Assembly: GCA_013076295.1 (NCBI GenBank)
Contig: RQOL01000618.1
Location: 4,650,001 to 4,714,000 of the forward strand
Length of the DNA: 64,000 nt
From: Sanderia malayensis
Lineage: Eukaryota; Cnidaria; Scyphozoa; Semaeostomeae; Pelagiidae
Direction: 5' to 3'
The position numbers were made by a program, and so were the translations under genes. This document shows positions 1 to 11,785 of the stretch, one piece after another. The stretch's first letter is position 1. Every line of letters starts with the position of its first letter. The notes beneath the pieces were generated by a model. The model did not search any database, was not told the DNA's origin, and saw only the letters and a program-made list of their open reading frames with translations.

Positions 1-1344
1 TGGTTTTAGCAAGATAATTATGGATTATTTTTGTCTTTACTACTTGGGTTTTTGTCAAAGATATTAAAATGCTAAAGTGATGCGCTGTTAAAAAATTGCT
101 CAAATTGAAATTGTTTGGTTGACATAACCATGGAGTTCTTGTTATAAATTATATACTTTGGTGATTACATTGAAACCTGAGGCAAAGTAAAGGTGTATAT
201 TGTTGACAAAGTCAGACAATATGATCAAAAATAGAACACCAGTATGAAGCCCAACATTGTGCTGGAAAGTTTTTCTTCGAATTCACATTGAACTTGTGAA
301 ATCTTCGATCTCTGGACATTAATGCTCACACTCCTGGAAGGGATTTTTTAGTTTTTCTACACAGCTATGACCATAAAACTACACTTGAAATATTACCAAA
401 ATATAAGCTGCTGCTTCAAATACACACCAGATAAGACAAATAAGGTTATTTTCATGCATTATTAATCCAAAATAGCGGAATTCTGCTTTACCCGTGCCAG
501 AACCTGTTCGGCCTAGCAATTTTACAATTTAGCAATTTTTAACTGACCCGATTTGGTTTAAATCTTATAAATGCATAGATAAGAGCTCACAAATTTTCCA
601 TACTATTAATTCTATCGAAAAATTGTCGAAAGAGAGTTTGCTCCTCTTTAATTGAATAGATTTCGAATTCATATTGTTGTTTAAAACTATCCCGCACCAC
701 TGAAGACGGTATGTGAAGCTCGCTCGAGACTGCGACGTTGAGGTCGAAAAACATGCCGGCTTGCAGCATAAGCGTGAGCAAATCATCCTCATTTTTGTAA
801 AAAACTCACTCTTTTCATGATAAACGAGGATCAACAGATTCCTCAGATCCTGAACTAGTTCGTGGCACGATTTAATTTTTTAAATACGACTTGGTTTTGA
901 CCATAATATGCAAAACATTGAATTGGTACTGAACACAATAAAATAAATTTTATGCGTTCCGGCATCTACGTCACACCGGCCTCGCCCCAGTTTTCTTTTT
1001 GCCCGACTTTTTTCTGAAAATCGCACTTTTAGAGCCGTGAAAAGAGGTGTTAATGAGCGAATTTCGAAATTTAAAGAGTGCAGTACCTGTTTTTACGTCA
1101 AAAACTACCCAGAAATGAAATAAAAAAATATGGTGAGAGTAGCCCTTTAAAGAGAATCTTTCATATGGACTGTTGGTGAATTGAATGAAACTTGTGGAAA
1201 ACTTGCTAAAGTGCAACTGCACCCAAAATTATTTTTTGCAGACTTCAATAAGAACCGGCTAGTAAGCCAGGACTGTGAAAATAAAATTTCGTTGTGGGGG
1301 TTGATGTTTTGGGAGTTATAAGTATTTAAAGTGCAGTTCCGGCT
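1..1344. other. AT-rich sequence without recognised gene
   Basis: I see no coding exon or clear repeat boundary here. A stretch at 1190-1222 (TGTGGAAAAC, then AGTGCAACTGCACCC) resembles in inverted orientation 8960-8997, so an older element may span both points, but I cannot place its ends. The open frames here are short and resemble nothing I know. Confidence 0.4.
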
Positions 1345-1352
1345 GAGACACG

Positions 1353-1910
1353 GGCTCCTACTAAAATACGGAACGCGAAACGAAACGCGAAACGGAATAT
1401 GGGGCGGAACGGAACGTAACGGATTACTAAAATACGGAACGGATTACTAAAATGCGAAGCGATTACGTCAACAAGGGCATGGCCGACTACTAAAATAAGG
1501 AACGATTACTATAATACGAAACGGGCCTGTTTTTCGGCTTTTTTCTGCAAAATATGTAAAACACAGACCGGAACATTTGTTCACATAATGGCGGCGGGCG
1601 TATCTTTGCACTGCAAGTTTAGATGGCTTGTTTTTGGTCTCAGTCTACATTAAGAAGGATCAGATTCAACTTTAAAGGTTATTTACAGTTTAATGGTAAT
1701 GTTGAAATTATTGTTCAGGTATTCGCCTTCATTTTCTGTTTGAATTTCTAAAATATCCTTTGGTAGGCCTACCTACCCGACTTTGGGCAGAATACTCTAC
1801 GTGGTGCTGGGCCTGGACGGTCGACTGTCAAGGCTAGAGAAACCCATCTTTCCACAAATTATCGTCAGTACTCAAGCCGTTCTAAAATAATTAATGAGCA
1901 TGGATCACAT
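1353..1910 (+). repeat. Left arm of foldback element (outer part)
   Basis: Inverted complement of about 7435-7963, with small indels; about 14 bp near 1830 are absent from the right arm. The arm continues after the Gypsy insertion at 7132-7160, whose inverted partner is 7395-7430 (TTTTGTGTTGAAACC and its complement). Confidence 0.88.
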
Positions 1911-2066
1911 TAGAGAACTGCTAGACATTTACATAAGGACTGGGACTAGCCTTGTCTTATTTATTGTTGTTGTTTCCTAAAGTCTCATTTGTAGTCGTCC
2001 ATCATTCTGTTCGTTGATATTGAGATATGAATACATTTGACGATGAAATAGATGGACTCTTATCTA
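1911..2066 (+). repeat. 5' LTR of Gypsy-1
   Basis: Starts TAGAGAACTGC and ends CTTATCTA, so the termini are TA...TA rather than TG...CA. The boundaries are set by comparison with the 3' LTR at 6971-7126 and by the CACAT duplications. A TATTTATT box at 1958-1965 lies 33 bp before 1991, the predicted transcription start if the element self-primes. Confidence 0.92.
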
Positions 2067-2080
2067 TGATGGACGACTAC
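2067..2080 (+). promoter_or_regulatory. Self-complementary primer-binding site of Gypsy-1
   Basis: The 14 bases right after the 5' LTR (TGATGGACGACTAC) are the exact reverse complement of 1991-2004 inside the LTR (GTAGTCGTCCATCA). The site does not start with TGG as a tRNA 3'-end site would. This is the arrangement known from Tf1/sushi-type elements, where the 5' end of the mRNA folds back to prime reverse transcription. Confidence 0.75.
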
Positions 2081-2272
2081 CAAACTCAAGAATAAAATGC
2101 GTGATTTCCTTGGAAGTAAATAAAACCATAAAACAGAGGAAACTGACATTAAACGGTGAGAAATAAGAACGAATCGTGACGGCGGCCATTTTGGATTTTC
2201 CGAAGTTGACTTTCTTGACTCTGCTTGGACTTCTCCTACGAGCAATAACGATCCTTCATCATCCCAACAACC

Positions 2273-3430
2273 ATGCCAAAACATAGATGCCCATTTCCTG
2301 CTTTTGCATATGAAACAACTGACGTTACAGATGAGCTTGCTGCAGTCCTTCTTACAGTCCACTCCAAGGGACTCCATTCGACTCTCCCAGCTCAGGCCAG
2401 CCAAAATTCAGCAGCCAGAGTGGAGAAAGTCCGACGACCAACTATTACTAGTGCAGGGACAAGCGAAGAATGGTCATACTTCATTACTCGTTGGCAGGAC
2501 TACGCAGAGGCGACCAAAGTAGAAGGCAAAGATAAAGTAATTCAACTACTCGAATGCTGTGACGAACAGCTCAGAAAAGACCTCACACGTAACGCTGGGG
2601 GCAGCTTAACAAATAAATCTACTGAAGAAGTCCTTGAAGCAATAAAAAAGCTAGCTGTTAGAGAGGAAAATGCTATGGTAGCTAAGGTCCAGTTCCACCA
2701 AATGAAACAGGATAGGGACGAGACCATAAGATGCTTTTGTGCCTGCCTTCGCGGCCAAGCTGGTGTATGTAAATTCCTTGTACCATGCCCAGAATGCCAT
2801 ACAGAAGTCAATTACACTGAGAATGTACTTCGCGATGTTATTACCCGTGGCTTAGCAGATGAGGAGATCCAGCTAGACCTCCTTGGTGAGAGAAACCAAG
2901 ACATGTGTCTGGAACAAGTGCTACAGTTTGTTGAGGCCAAACAATCGGGTAAAAGGTCTGCAGGCCGCCTATTTCAAACCCCAGGTGCCGAGGCAATCCG
3001 CAGCCAGTACCTCAGAAAACAGAATGCAGACCGAAAGCGTACTGACAAACCCACTGAGGCATGCTATTACTGTGGACAATTAGGCCATGGCCACAAAGCT
3101 TCAATCACGCTCCGAAAAAAAGAATGTCCTGCTTTCGGTGCCACCTGCCAACTATGTGGAATCACGCCGGTCGAATCACGTTGAGACTGCATGTCGTAGT
3201 AAAGACAAGCCTATTCGCCAAAGACCCCCACCCAATGTCGACACCGACAGGCAAGGGGAAGGGGCCATCTTCGACACCCTTTGCAGTATAACCAGTCAGA
3301 ACAAGGACATCCACGGAATCTCCCTGGACCACCATCTGTACAATAATCTAAACGATTGCTGGATTCGACGTGCATCCCAGCCACAGCCATTCACTTCGCT
3401 GAAAGTTTCCCTCCATCCTCAAGACTAGCC
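2273..3430 (+). pseudogene. gag: Gypsy-1 gag, frameshifted
   Basis: An ATG at 2273 opens 303 codons to 3184. The N-terminal two thirds are a helical capsid-like region, with W at SEEWSYFITRW and the segment KVQFHQMKQDRDETIR. The C-terminal region has a zinc-knuckle-like cluster: CYYCGQLGHG, then CPAFGATCQLCG. The last cysteine/histidine part (NHVETACRSK) continues in the +1 frame from about 3165 to 3428, and a second shift near 3400 leads into the protease frame, so at least two indels have broken gag-pro. The protein would coat element RNA in cytoplasmic particles. The CPAFG...C..CG pattern is typical of animal Gypsy elements with K02A2.6-like polyproteins. Confidence 0.75.
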
Positions 3431-3459
3431 TGGGATACAGGCCGGTTACCAAAACACCC

Positions 3460-4428
3460 ATGTCCATGGAACTACCCGCAATGGCAGACACAGGCTGCCA
3501 AAGTTGCCTAGCAAGTCTGAGCATCATACGTCGCCTTAGCTTAAGTGAGGCAGACCTCATCCCCGTCACCACTCGCATGCATGCAGCAAACAACAGTGGC
3601 ATCAGGATTCTTGGCGCCATCGTCGTACGCTTTACAGGCACAACCGCACCTGGACGGAACCTTGAGACCAGGCAGATTGTATATGTCACCAAAGATTCTG
3701 ACCGCCTGTTCTTAAGCCGGGAGACTTGCAAAGATCTGGGAATAATTTCGGAACGATTCCCGACTGTGGGAGAAGCTCTCTTTGCTCAGTCCAATAGCTT
3801 GGTAGACCACACTAGCCGTCCAACCAAACCTTGCGATTGCCCTCTCCGTCAGCAACCGCCACCCAAACCAGCTGCACCTCCATTCCCTGCAACAGAGGCC
3901 AACCGGGAACGCTTACAAGATTGGCTCCTAGACTACTACAAGTCCAGTACATTCAATACATGTGAGCACCAGCGGCTTCCGCTTATGGATAGCGTGCCAA
4001 TGCGACTCATGGTGAACCACCCAGATGCTAACCCAGTGGCCCACCACACTCCGACTCCAGTGCCCCTCCACTGGCAAGAAGAGGTAAAAGCCGGCCTTGA
4101 TCAAGATGTAGCCCTCGGCGTCCTGGAGCCTGTGCCAGTAGGAGCGCCAGTGACGTGGTGTCATCGCATGGTTGTGTGTCCAAAGAAGAATGGCAAACCA
4201 CGCTGCACCGTGGACTTTCAGCCTCTTAACCTCCATGCTACACATGAGACGCACCATACCCAGAGCCCCTTCCACCAAGCACGCTCAGTGCCCCACAATA
4301 AAAAGAAGACCATGTTTGATTGTTGGAATGGATACCATAGCGTTCCCCTGACATCACTAATGACAGTGTACGTCCATGCGCAAAATACCTTGATGCCATC
4401 CGCCATTTTTCTACTCCAACCAACATAA
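3460..4428 (+). pseudogene. pol: Gypsy-1 protease and N-terminal reverse transcriptase, deleted
   Basis: An aspartic protease motif (MADTGCQSCL) lies near the start, 3480-3510. A linker with many prolines follows, then the RT fingers (VVCPKKNGKPRCTVDFQPLN) and the start of the palm ([12 protein letters not shown], about 4315-4350). Directly after this the frame is lost. The sequence resumes near 4368 in another frame with the RT connection region, so the part holding the catalytic YxDD box is gone. This is an internal deletion, probably of a few hundred bases. The copy cannot supply reverse transcriptase. Confidence 0.8.
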
Positions 4429-4433
4429 CCGAC

Positions 4434-6860
4434 ATGCGCTCTTGGTTTGGCCTGATCAACCAGGTATCTTACGCTTTTGCAGCTACCGTACGCATGTTGC
4501 CATTCCGTGAGTCGTTGAAGCCTGGGACACATTTCTTATGGAACGATGAGCTACAACGGCTGTTCGATGAATCCAAATCACTGATCATCAGCGAAATTGA
4601 AGACGGGGTCCGCATCTTTGATAAACTCAAGCCCACGTGCCTGGCCACCGACTGGTCTAAAACAGGTATTGGTTACTGGCTCTTCCAGAAACACTGTCAT
4701 TGCCCATCTACAGATCCCTTCTGCTGTCGCAGCGGCTGGAAAGTAACTCTTGTTGGCAGTCGATTTACCCATGCAGCAGAGTCACGCTATGCTCCAATTG
4801 AAGGTGAAGCTTTAGCAGTTGCCGACGCCCTGGATAAGGCATGCTTCTTTGTCCTTGGCTGCAATAATTTAATCATTGCCGTTGACCACAAACCTCTCCT
4901 AAAGGTTTTTGGTGACCGTTCACTAGACGAAATATCCAACGGCCGACTCAGAAACCTCAAGGAAAAGACGCTTCAATACAAGTTCCGCATGGTTCACATC
5001 CCCGGTGTGCGGCACAAGGCTGCTGATGCCATTTCACGGCACCCAACAGGCCCCACACACCCCAGCCTTCTGACCTTACCTGATGACATAGCGACCATCA
5101 AGCAGTCCAACCACCTGTACCAAGAGAACCTCATCCGACATCCTTTCCTGACCCATATCCGCACCAAAGAACCGCCACAGGATTCTTGCTCCTTCAGCAT
5201 TGACCATGAGTTAGTATCGGCAGCTTCATCCACCCTGAGCACCATTGCCGTCACTTGGGAGCGTGTCAAGCTAGCAACCACCAGCGACCCAGACCTGCTC
5301 GAATTGACTACCATAATCGAATCAGGATTCCCAGAGTTTCAGCACCAGCTCCCACTTGCCCTCCAGGAATACTACAGGTTTCGTCAGCACCTCCACACTG
5401 TTGATGGTGTCATCCTCTACAAAGATCGCATCGTGATCCCTCCTTCCCTTAGAGACACGATATTGACCACGTTACATTCTGCCCATCAAGGGGTGACGTC
5501 GATGACTGCCAGAGCAGAGTCCACCATTTTCTGGCCAGGCATCACACCAGCCATCACAGCACAACGAGAGCGCTGCTCCCACTGCAACCGCATGACACCC
5601 TCCCAGCCAAGTACTCCGCCGTACCCACCCATGCTGCCAGCATACCCTTTCCAATGTATCTGTGCTGACTACTTTCACTACAAAGGGGTCAACTACCTTG
5701 TAGCGGTAGACCGATACTCCAATTGCCCAATTGTCGAAAGGGCACGTGATGGTTCTGCTGGATTAATTGAAAGCTTACGGCGAACCTTTGCGACATATGG
5801 CATTCCTGATGAGTGCGCCACGGATGGAGGACCACAGTTCATTGCACAATCCACAAAGCAATTCCTGAAAGATTGGGGAGTTCACCATCGCCTTTCCTCT
5901 GTTGCCTTCCCACATTCCAACTGTAGGGCAGAGGTCGGGGTGAAAACTGTCAAACGGCTGATTACAAACAACACAGACCCACATGGTGACCTCAACACTA
6001 ACGCATTCCAACGAGCCATATTGCAGTACCGAAACACCCCTGACCCAAGCACCAAGCTGTCTCCTGCTCAATGCGTGTTTGGAAGGCCCATCAAGGATTT
6101 TCTACCGATACTCCCCGGCCGTTTTGTCCCTCATCCAACTTGGCAAGATACTCTCGCCTTGCGGGAAGATGCTCTGAGAAACAGGCACATGCAAGCATCT
6201 GAAAGGTGGGCGGAGCACACAAAAAGGCTTCCACCGCTGGTAGTAGGAGACCATGTGAGGATTCAGAATCAGACAGGATCACACCCCACGCGATGGGACA
6301 AGACAGGGATTGTTATAGAGGTACGGCAATTTGACCAGTGTGTCACACGGGTAGATGGTTCTGGGCGGATCACAATCCGCAACCGGAAATTCCTGAGACG
6401 ATATACCCCAGTTCAGAGGACACCACCACGTCGCCTCCTGCATGATGACCTTCAGTATGCACGCCAATCTTGCACCATCCCCTGCCCCAAGCAAAGCACC
6501 CCGGTTCGAACCCACTGTCCGACAAAAGCGCCAGAGGCCTCAACTCCGTCAGACCAGCCCTCGCCAGTGTGCCAGCCTCCAAGTGCTCCTGAGCCTGCAA
6601 CTCCAACACGCCCGCCGGGATCACCGCCAGCCTGCGACCCTAACACACCCGTCTGTAACACACCAGTTTGCAGGGACCGCTGCCAGTCTGCACCTGACCT
6701 ACCATCCGATAGGGAAGCAAGATTGGTGCCACCAGCCAGCCCATCGGCATCACCTCTCAGGCCCACCCCCAGCCCTGTCATGCGTCCTCCGGAGAAGAGG
6801 ATCCCCCTGGCCCTGCGGAGACTACGAAGCTACAATAAGAAGGGGCTCCTGGAACAGTGA
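4434..6860 (+). CDS. pol: Gypsy-1 RNase H and integrase (pol C-terminal part)
   Basis: 808 open codons. Residues about 1-60 are the RT connection ([14 protein letters not shown]). RNase H follows ([16 protein letters not shown], then [10 protein letters not shown] and the tail [11 protein letters not shown]). The integrase zinc finger has HSAHQG and CSHC. The DDE core shows D in [10 protein letters not shown] in ATDGGPQF and E in [15 protein letters not shown]-like C-terminal fold ([13 protein letters not shown]) is followed by a Pro/Thr/Ser-rich tail of about 170 residues ending at the stop at 6858-6860. The start is arbitrary, because this was the back half of a longer pol. Integrase would insert element cDNA; all catalytic residues are present. 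Open frame despite a deleted RT suggests fairly recent breakage. Confidence 0.85.
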   Translation: MRSWFGLINQVSYAFAATVRMLPFRESLKPGTHFLWNDELQRLFDESKSLIISEIEDGVRIFDKLKPTCLATDWSKTGIGYWLFQKHCHCPSTDPFCCRSGWKVTLVGSRFTHAAESRYAPIEGEALAVADALDKACFFVLGCNNLIIAVDHKPLLKVFGDRSLDEISNGRLRNLKEKTLQYKFRMVHIPGVRHKAADAISRHPTGPTHPSLLTLPDDIATIKQSNHLYQENLIRHPFLTHIRTKEPPQDSCSFSIDHELVSAASSTLSTIAVTWERVKLATTSDPDLLELTTIIESGFPEFQHQLPLALQEYYRFRQHLHTVDGVILYKDRIVIPPSLRDTILTTLHSAHQGVTSMTARAESTIFWPGITPAITAQRERCSHCNRMTPSQPSTPPYPPMLPAYPFQCICADYFHYKGVNYLVAVDRYSNCPIVERARDGSAGLIESLRRTFATYGIPDECATDGGPQFIAQSTKQFLKDWGVHHRLSSVAFPHSNCRAEVGVKTVKRLITNNTDPHGDLNTNAFQRAILQYRNTPDPSTKLSPAQCVFGRPIKDFLPILPGRFVPHPTWQDTLALREDALRNRHMQASERWAEHTKRLPPLVVGDHVRIQNQTGSHPTRWDKTGIVIEVRQFDQCVTRVDGSGRITIRNRKFLRRYTPVQRTPPRRLLHDDLQYARQSCTIPCPKQSTPVRTHCPTKAPEASTPSDQPSPVCQPPSAPEPATPTRPPGSPPACDPNTPVCNTPVCRDRCQSAPDLPSDREARLVPPASPSASPLRPTPSPVMRPPEKRIPLALRRLRSYNKKGLLEQ

Positions 6861-6961
6861 ACATCAGAACTCTGTTTTCTTAACTTTGTTGTTATTTTGT
6901 TGTTTTTATCAGTCTTCACCACCCGTTCCGAAGCAGTATAGCGAAAGGACAATAAAGACTT

Positions 6962-6970
6962 GGGGGGAGG
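6962..6970 (+). promoter_or_regulatory. Polypurine tract of Gypsy-1
   Basis: GGGGGGAGG directly abuts the 3' LTR start (TAGAGAAC at 6971). It is the standard plus-strand primer position and confirms the LTR boundary. Confidence 0.85.
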
Positions 6971-7126
6971 TAGAGAACTGCTAGACATTTACATAAGGAC
7001 TGCGACTAGCTCGATCCTATTTATTGTTGTTGTTTCCTAAAGTCTCATTTGTAGTCGTCCATCATTCTGTTCGTTGATATTGAGGTATGAATACATTTGA
7101 CGATGAAATAGATGGACTCTTATCTA
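6971..7126 (+). repeat. 3' LTR of Gypsy-1
   Basis: 156 bp, about 95% identical to 1911-2066; most differences cluster at 7003-7019. Followed by the target duplication CACAT. Confidence 0.92.
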
Positions 7127-7394
7127 CACATCTCCTTTTGTGTTGAAACCTTTTCAATTGTACAAACACATACATTCTACAAACGTCATTCTGCATTGAT
7201 GGCACAATGTTATAGATTTATAATGATTTATTATACATTACAAAACTATTTGCTTTCCTTCTGCTTGCTTACAGTGTGCATTAAACTGTAGTGATCGATA
7301 TCACATCACAACAATAAAATTTTCGTAATGAAACATTGAAACATTTTCTGTGGTCTTCTTCATTTGTCTTTGTACTTTCCTATTCTAAACTCTT

Positions 7395-7963
7395 CAATTG
7401 AAAAGGTTTCAACACAAAAGGAGATGTGATGGATGCTCATCAATTATTTTAGAACGGCTTGAGTACTGACGATAATTTGTGGAAAGATGGGTTAGTCGAC
7501 CGTCCAGGCCCAGAACCACGTAGAGTATTCTGCCCAAAGTCGGGTAGGTAGGCCTACCAAAGGATATTTTGGAAATTCAAACAGAAAATGAAGGCGAATA
7601 CCGGAACAATAATTTCAACATTACCATTAAACTGTAAATAACCTTTTTGAATCTGATCCTTCTTAATGTAGACTGAGACCAAAAACAAGCCATCTAAACT
7701 TGCAGTGCAAAGATACGCCCGCCGCCATTATGTGAACAAATGTCCCGGTCTGTGTTTTACACATTTTGCAGAAAAAAGCCGAAAAACAGACCCGTTTCGT
7801 ATTATAGTAATCGTTCCTTATTTTAGTAATCGGCCATGCCCTTGTTGACGTAATCGCTTCGCATTTTAGTAATCCGTTCCGTATTTTAGTAATCCGTTAC
7901 GTTCCGTTCCGCCCCATATTCCGTTTCGCGTTTCGTTTCGCGTTCCGTACTTTAGTAGGAGCC
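7395..7963 (-). repeat. Right arm of foldback element
   Basis: Uninterrupted inverted copy of the left arm. It ends at TAGTAGGAGCC (7953-7963), next to the target duplication at 7964-7971. Open frames across it are translations of its simple GGAACGG/GCGAAACG repeats and are not genes. Confidence 0.88.
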
Positions 7964-7971
7964 GAGACACG

Positions 7972-9402
7972 CGACCGCGGAGTAAAAATCTGGTGACTAA
8001 TATCTTCAAAATAGGACAATAAACTTCTTCACGCCCATTCATAACAATAGAGAGAAGGTATCTGCGAAATGAAAACAAATACAGGCTGGCAAAAATGAGC
8101 AAATACTGTTCCGAAAGTTGACAAAGCAGCTCAGAAAGCTCAACTAACTGAATGGAGGTTCCAATTCTTGAATTCGAATAAGATATTGAGGGAATCGAAA
8201 ATAAAAGTGGTTTGCACGGTTTGGCCTTCCACGACGAGTATTTTGCAGGGCAAGCTATACAGAAATAGCTGGATATAGGTTTTTGCAGCCACGCATTGAT
8301 ATCAAGCATTGCTAGGTATTTATCTTACTTTTATACACGGTGTAAAAGGTAGCCTTTGCAACAGCTTTGAAGCTCACGTTTTCTTTCGCCTTGTTTACCA
8401 AAGTTTGTTTACGGTCTTGGCTGCATCATTCGGGATCTCACTACTCTAAACTCTTGACAAACTACTGCATAGAAATGCTCTTCTCCTTGCTCTGAATGAT
8501 GGAAATTAGAAAATAAATCGGATTTTGACTGAAGGAAGAACGACTCTTTTTATGAGAAATACCTTATAACGATTCTGATAATAAAAAGGTAATTTTGCCA
8601 TTCAAATCTCACAAATACGACAGAAGTCGTCACAAACGTAGTCAATATAGTTTTAATTGTTATTATTTCGTGTGCTTGGACAATTTCCAGAACTAGCTGC
8701 AACAAATTTGAATCGAATTTTTCTCACCTTACTAGCCTTGAATCAACATGTAACTACACCAATAAATGACTGCTTATTTGTTTTGCTGTCCTGTGCTGAC
8801 GTCGAGGATCGCTCCAAGTTTTTTTGAGTTCCTGTTTCCGTGGTCGTGTGTCACAAAATTTGAAAAATTGGCAGTTTGGGGCGCAATAACTTAGGATTAG
8901 AACAGCATTATCAAATAAGGTTTTCAGTTTCCGTGCACACTAACCAGCTGCTATCGATTTGTGGAAAACGTTTGGGGTGCAGTGGCCGTTTAAGGGAAAT
9001 GAAAACAACTTTGATTGCCTTATTCCTTTGCTTCAAAAATAATCTTCAATAAATATCTTCCAGAGCCTGGAAAATTTGAGGAAGATGAAGCTAAACTATC
9101 TGTTTCCGACCTTGAATTAACTCCAAAATGTGAGGGTGGTGTTTGTGCTGTTTTTCCGACAGTTTCGGCATTTCATGACGCTACAAATCAACACCTCGCG
9201 AAGATGCAGCAATCTGATTGGCTAATAAGCCTAAATTTAATCAAACCAGCTGATTGGTAAAAAATTGTTCCCCTTTTTTTCCAGTCTGAGCTCCCCGTTC
9301 AGCGAACGATGCAACGAGCATTTAATGTGACTAAAAACGTATTGCACTTGGCATAAGCTTAAGAGCTTGCTACGCACCGTTGCTGCCGATAACAAACAGA
9401 AC
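7972..9402. other. Non-coding stretch, no recognised gene
   Basis: No supported exon. A possible element end reading GGGGTGCAGTGGCCGTTTAA lies at 8974-8993 and partly matches the inverted sequence near 1207-1222. The open frame at 9015-9260 resembles nothing I recognise. Confidence 0.35.
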
Positions 9403-9405
9403 TTA

Positions 9406-9856
9406 GGGCGCTTGTAGACAAGAGTTAAAAATTTGCGTAGATCATGGCAAGCCAGTGCTAACATTCCGACAATTGTCCAATTATTTTGGTTCCGTCTATC
9501 TTCTGCGTTGAACATTAATTGGTATGAGATCAGCTGGAAGCAGCAGGATGGCAACTGTAACCAATTACAATAATCCTTAAATAATTGCTGAACTGTCAAT
9601 CAAGCAAAATATTTGCAACAGAATGAATCACGATGTAATCCGAGATGACAGAATTTGACCTTGCTTAAGAAGCACCTTCTGAGGTGCTTAACTTGTTGGG
9701 CGTTTTTGGCCGCGGTGCTTTTCATCTATGCTGGATCAGAAATTTGCTGGAAATGTCCAAAACATTTTGTGTACACAGAACATAAAAGGTGCTAATCCTT
9801 TTAATAGGCAAACGACTGTGGAAACACCCGTTTTAAACTCTTGTCTACAAGCGCCC
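9406..9856. mobile_element. Harbinger-like MITE, 451 bp
   Basis: Inverted ends GGGCGCTTGTAGACAAGAG match perfectly over 21 bp and the similarity continues as AAA. They are flanked by TTA at 9403-9405 and 9857-9859. A 3-bp TTA duplication with ends starting GGGC is the PIF/Harbinger signature. No coding capacity. Confidence 0.65.
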
Positions 9857-9859
9857 TTA

Positions 9860-11604
9860 AAGGACTTTCCAATTAGCTCGTTTGACACATGAAATGCTTC
9901 ATTTGGACAGCAACAAATCTCTAATTCTGATATGTTTTGGAATACTGTTATGACAGCTGATGTTGTGCTTAATGTGGGTTATTCAGGAACCCCTATTTTG
10001 ATCCATACATTGACGAAAAAACAAAACCTTGCAGATGATATTTGCTCTCAGAGCATTTTGGCCATTGCTGTCATTTTCCGTGTATTCATGGCTTGTTTAT
10101 TGACAAGCCATTCAGCATCAAAGGTATTTTGGCTCGAATTGTGATTCATGAGAAAAACTCAAAACAAGAATCTGTCTTTTTCACGGGCGCAGTTACCAGA
10201 ACTATCCAGCTTTAGCGAACTTTGTTGAGCAAACTGGTACCTCACCACTGTAGTTTGACACATGATCAGTAATTATGTCACAAGACCCACTTCGGTTGGA
10301 CATCCACGCGCCTTCGCCTCACTGTTTACCGCCATAAATGTTAAACAGTCTTTACAATCAACTTTTTCGTCTTTTGGACCCTTTAAATCAACAGCAAATC
10401 AACCGTAAACAATTTTCAAATCAAACACTGGTCCAACTTATTTCAATGCATTAAAGTTTCCAAGCCCACCTGGCGTTCTTGCATGAAATCGTTGCGAAAC
10501 TTGCCGCGCACTTCTGTCACCAAATGCAGCGTTTAACGGGTGCACCGCAGGGTGAGTGCATCTACGCAAGACCGTCAACACCCCGGGCTATACCAAAGGG
10601 TCTAGCCTGATAGATACAACTCCAATAGAGAGCTTTCTTTGATTTCGCTCCAACTGCCTCAATGGCTATTCTTAAAGACGGGCTCAGACTAACTAACTCT
10701 ACGATGGAGAACCATTAAAAATTTTTAAAACATCGAGCCTCATATCTCATTAAAACATCTTAAAAGCATCGAGCCTCGGCAAAAATTATCTGGTTTTTAC
10801 AAAAAAAATTTACATCGTTACAGGCTTCACGATCATTTGGATTAATCTTTTCAAAAATGCAGTATCGAAAAAGCCGCATTATTTCTCTTACCTGCTAGTA
10901 TAGCAACACTGCTCTTGACTCCGAGTACCAAGACACCCTAATCCACCACAAGATGGATTTCTTGAATAAATAAAACTTCTGCTGCGTCTTGTGCCCCACC
11001 CGAATCCAATACGAAAACCCCAATTACCCCCAAATCGAAGCACAATCAACAGTACAACAAACCCCATTGCAGGCTCTAATTTCTGACAAATGATAAGGGC
11101 ATGTACAACCACAAGTTTGCGACCATGTCACAAACTGTACGACAAGTTTTCGACCTTGACTGAACGCCAGAACGTCCAAGGCACTGAGAGCAACCAGTCC
11201 AGCCAGATCATCCAGAAACAGCGCAATTAGGAGCTGACTTCTTGTATGCTTTCGTTTCCTCTACTATCTTTCGACGTCATTGGTTAAAATCCAAGAATTA
11301 TAAAGAGAGCAAGAAATGGCACTCTTGCATCCATGTTGCCAAAAGCGTTGTTGCACTCTCTCCTCTGGCAGAGACACTGCGAAAGGAGCTCCAACTCCAA
11401 AGAAAGGTAGAGTCGCCTTAAAATGCCCTTCTGCATCAACGTTTATAAATCAGTTGTGTTCTTATTTTCCGGATATGATGATAGTTGGATTGAATAAGGA
11501 TGTGATGACAGTGGGGTTAACATTTTTCCTTGAAAGACTTGGCAAACAATGCGTTTCATAGGAGCTGGAAGACCCCGGCACAGGAGATATGCTGCACAAA
11601 TGTG
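9860..11604. other. Non-coding stretch, no recognised gene
   Basis: No exon I can support. A short open frame from ATG 11316 follows TATAAAGAG (11299-11307) but encodes nothing recognisable. A partial direct repeat (CATCGAGCCTC) occurs at 10731 and 10768. Confidence 0.35.
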
Positions 11605-11785
11605 TACAGTAAACTCCCGATAACTCGAACCTTCAAGAGACCATGATAATAGTTCGAATTATTTAATGTTTCAATTATCGAGACTCTCAATAACTTGAAC
11701 TTTCAAAAAAATTAGCCATTAGTTCAAGTTATCGGGAGAATTTTTTCATGTAAGCGACAACAACAATAGAATAATAACAACTTAA

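Larger units (their letters stand above)
1911..7126 (+). mobile_element. Gypsy-type LTR retrotransposon, short LTRs (Gypsy-1)
   Basis: A 5216-bp element with 156-bp LTRs, flanked by the 5-bp duplication CACAT at 1906-1910 and 7127-7131. Order: 5' LTR, primer-binding site, gag with zinc knuckle, aspartic protease, reverse transcriptase (catalytic part deleted), RNase H, integrase, polypurine tract, 3' LTR. This is the Gypsy order (integrase last). The LTRs differ at about 7 of 156 positions, so the insertion is not recent. Frameshifts in gag and the lost RT palm make it non-autonomous. Confidence 0.93.
1353..7963. mobile_element. Foldback DNA transposon, 8-bp TSD, with Gypsy insertion
   Basis: Both ends carry the inverted sequence GGCTCCTACTAAA. 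The 8-bp direct repeat GAGACACG flanks it exactly, at 1345-1352 and 7964-7971. The arms are about 587 bp (left, 1353-1910 continued at 7132-7160) and 569 bp (right, 7395-7963), around a 234-bp loop. The outer arm contains repeats of the type ATTACTAAAATACGGAACG. There is no transposase, so it is non-autonomous. Long TIRs with an 8-bp duplication fit Mutator-like/foldback, hAT or P superfamilies; I cannot choose between them. A Gypsy element was later inserted into the left arm with a 5-bp duplication. Confidence 0.88.

Noticed and set aside
7866..8309. 147-codon open frame on the minus strand
   Set aside because: Its C-terminal part is a translation of the foldback arm repeat; the remainder resembles nothing known.
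1207..8997. A possible larger element with ends resembling AGTGCAACTGCACCC at 1207-1222 and GGGGTGCAGTGGCCGTTTAA at 8974-8993
   Set aside because: The ends match only partly (about 15 of 19 bases) and the left flank is CTAA rather than TTAA; orientation of the match is also consistent with an element lying left of 1222.
11299..11561. TATA-like box followed by an 81-codon open frame at 11316
   Set aside because: Composition is ordinary, no domain is recognised and there is no splice or conservation evidence.
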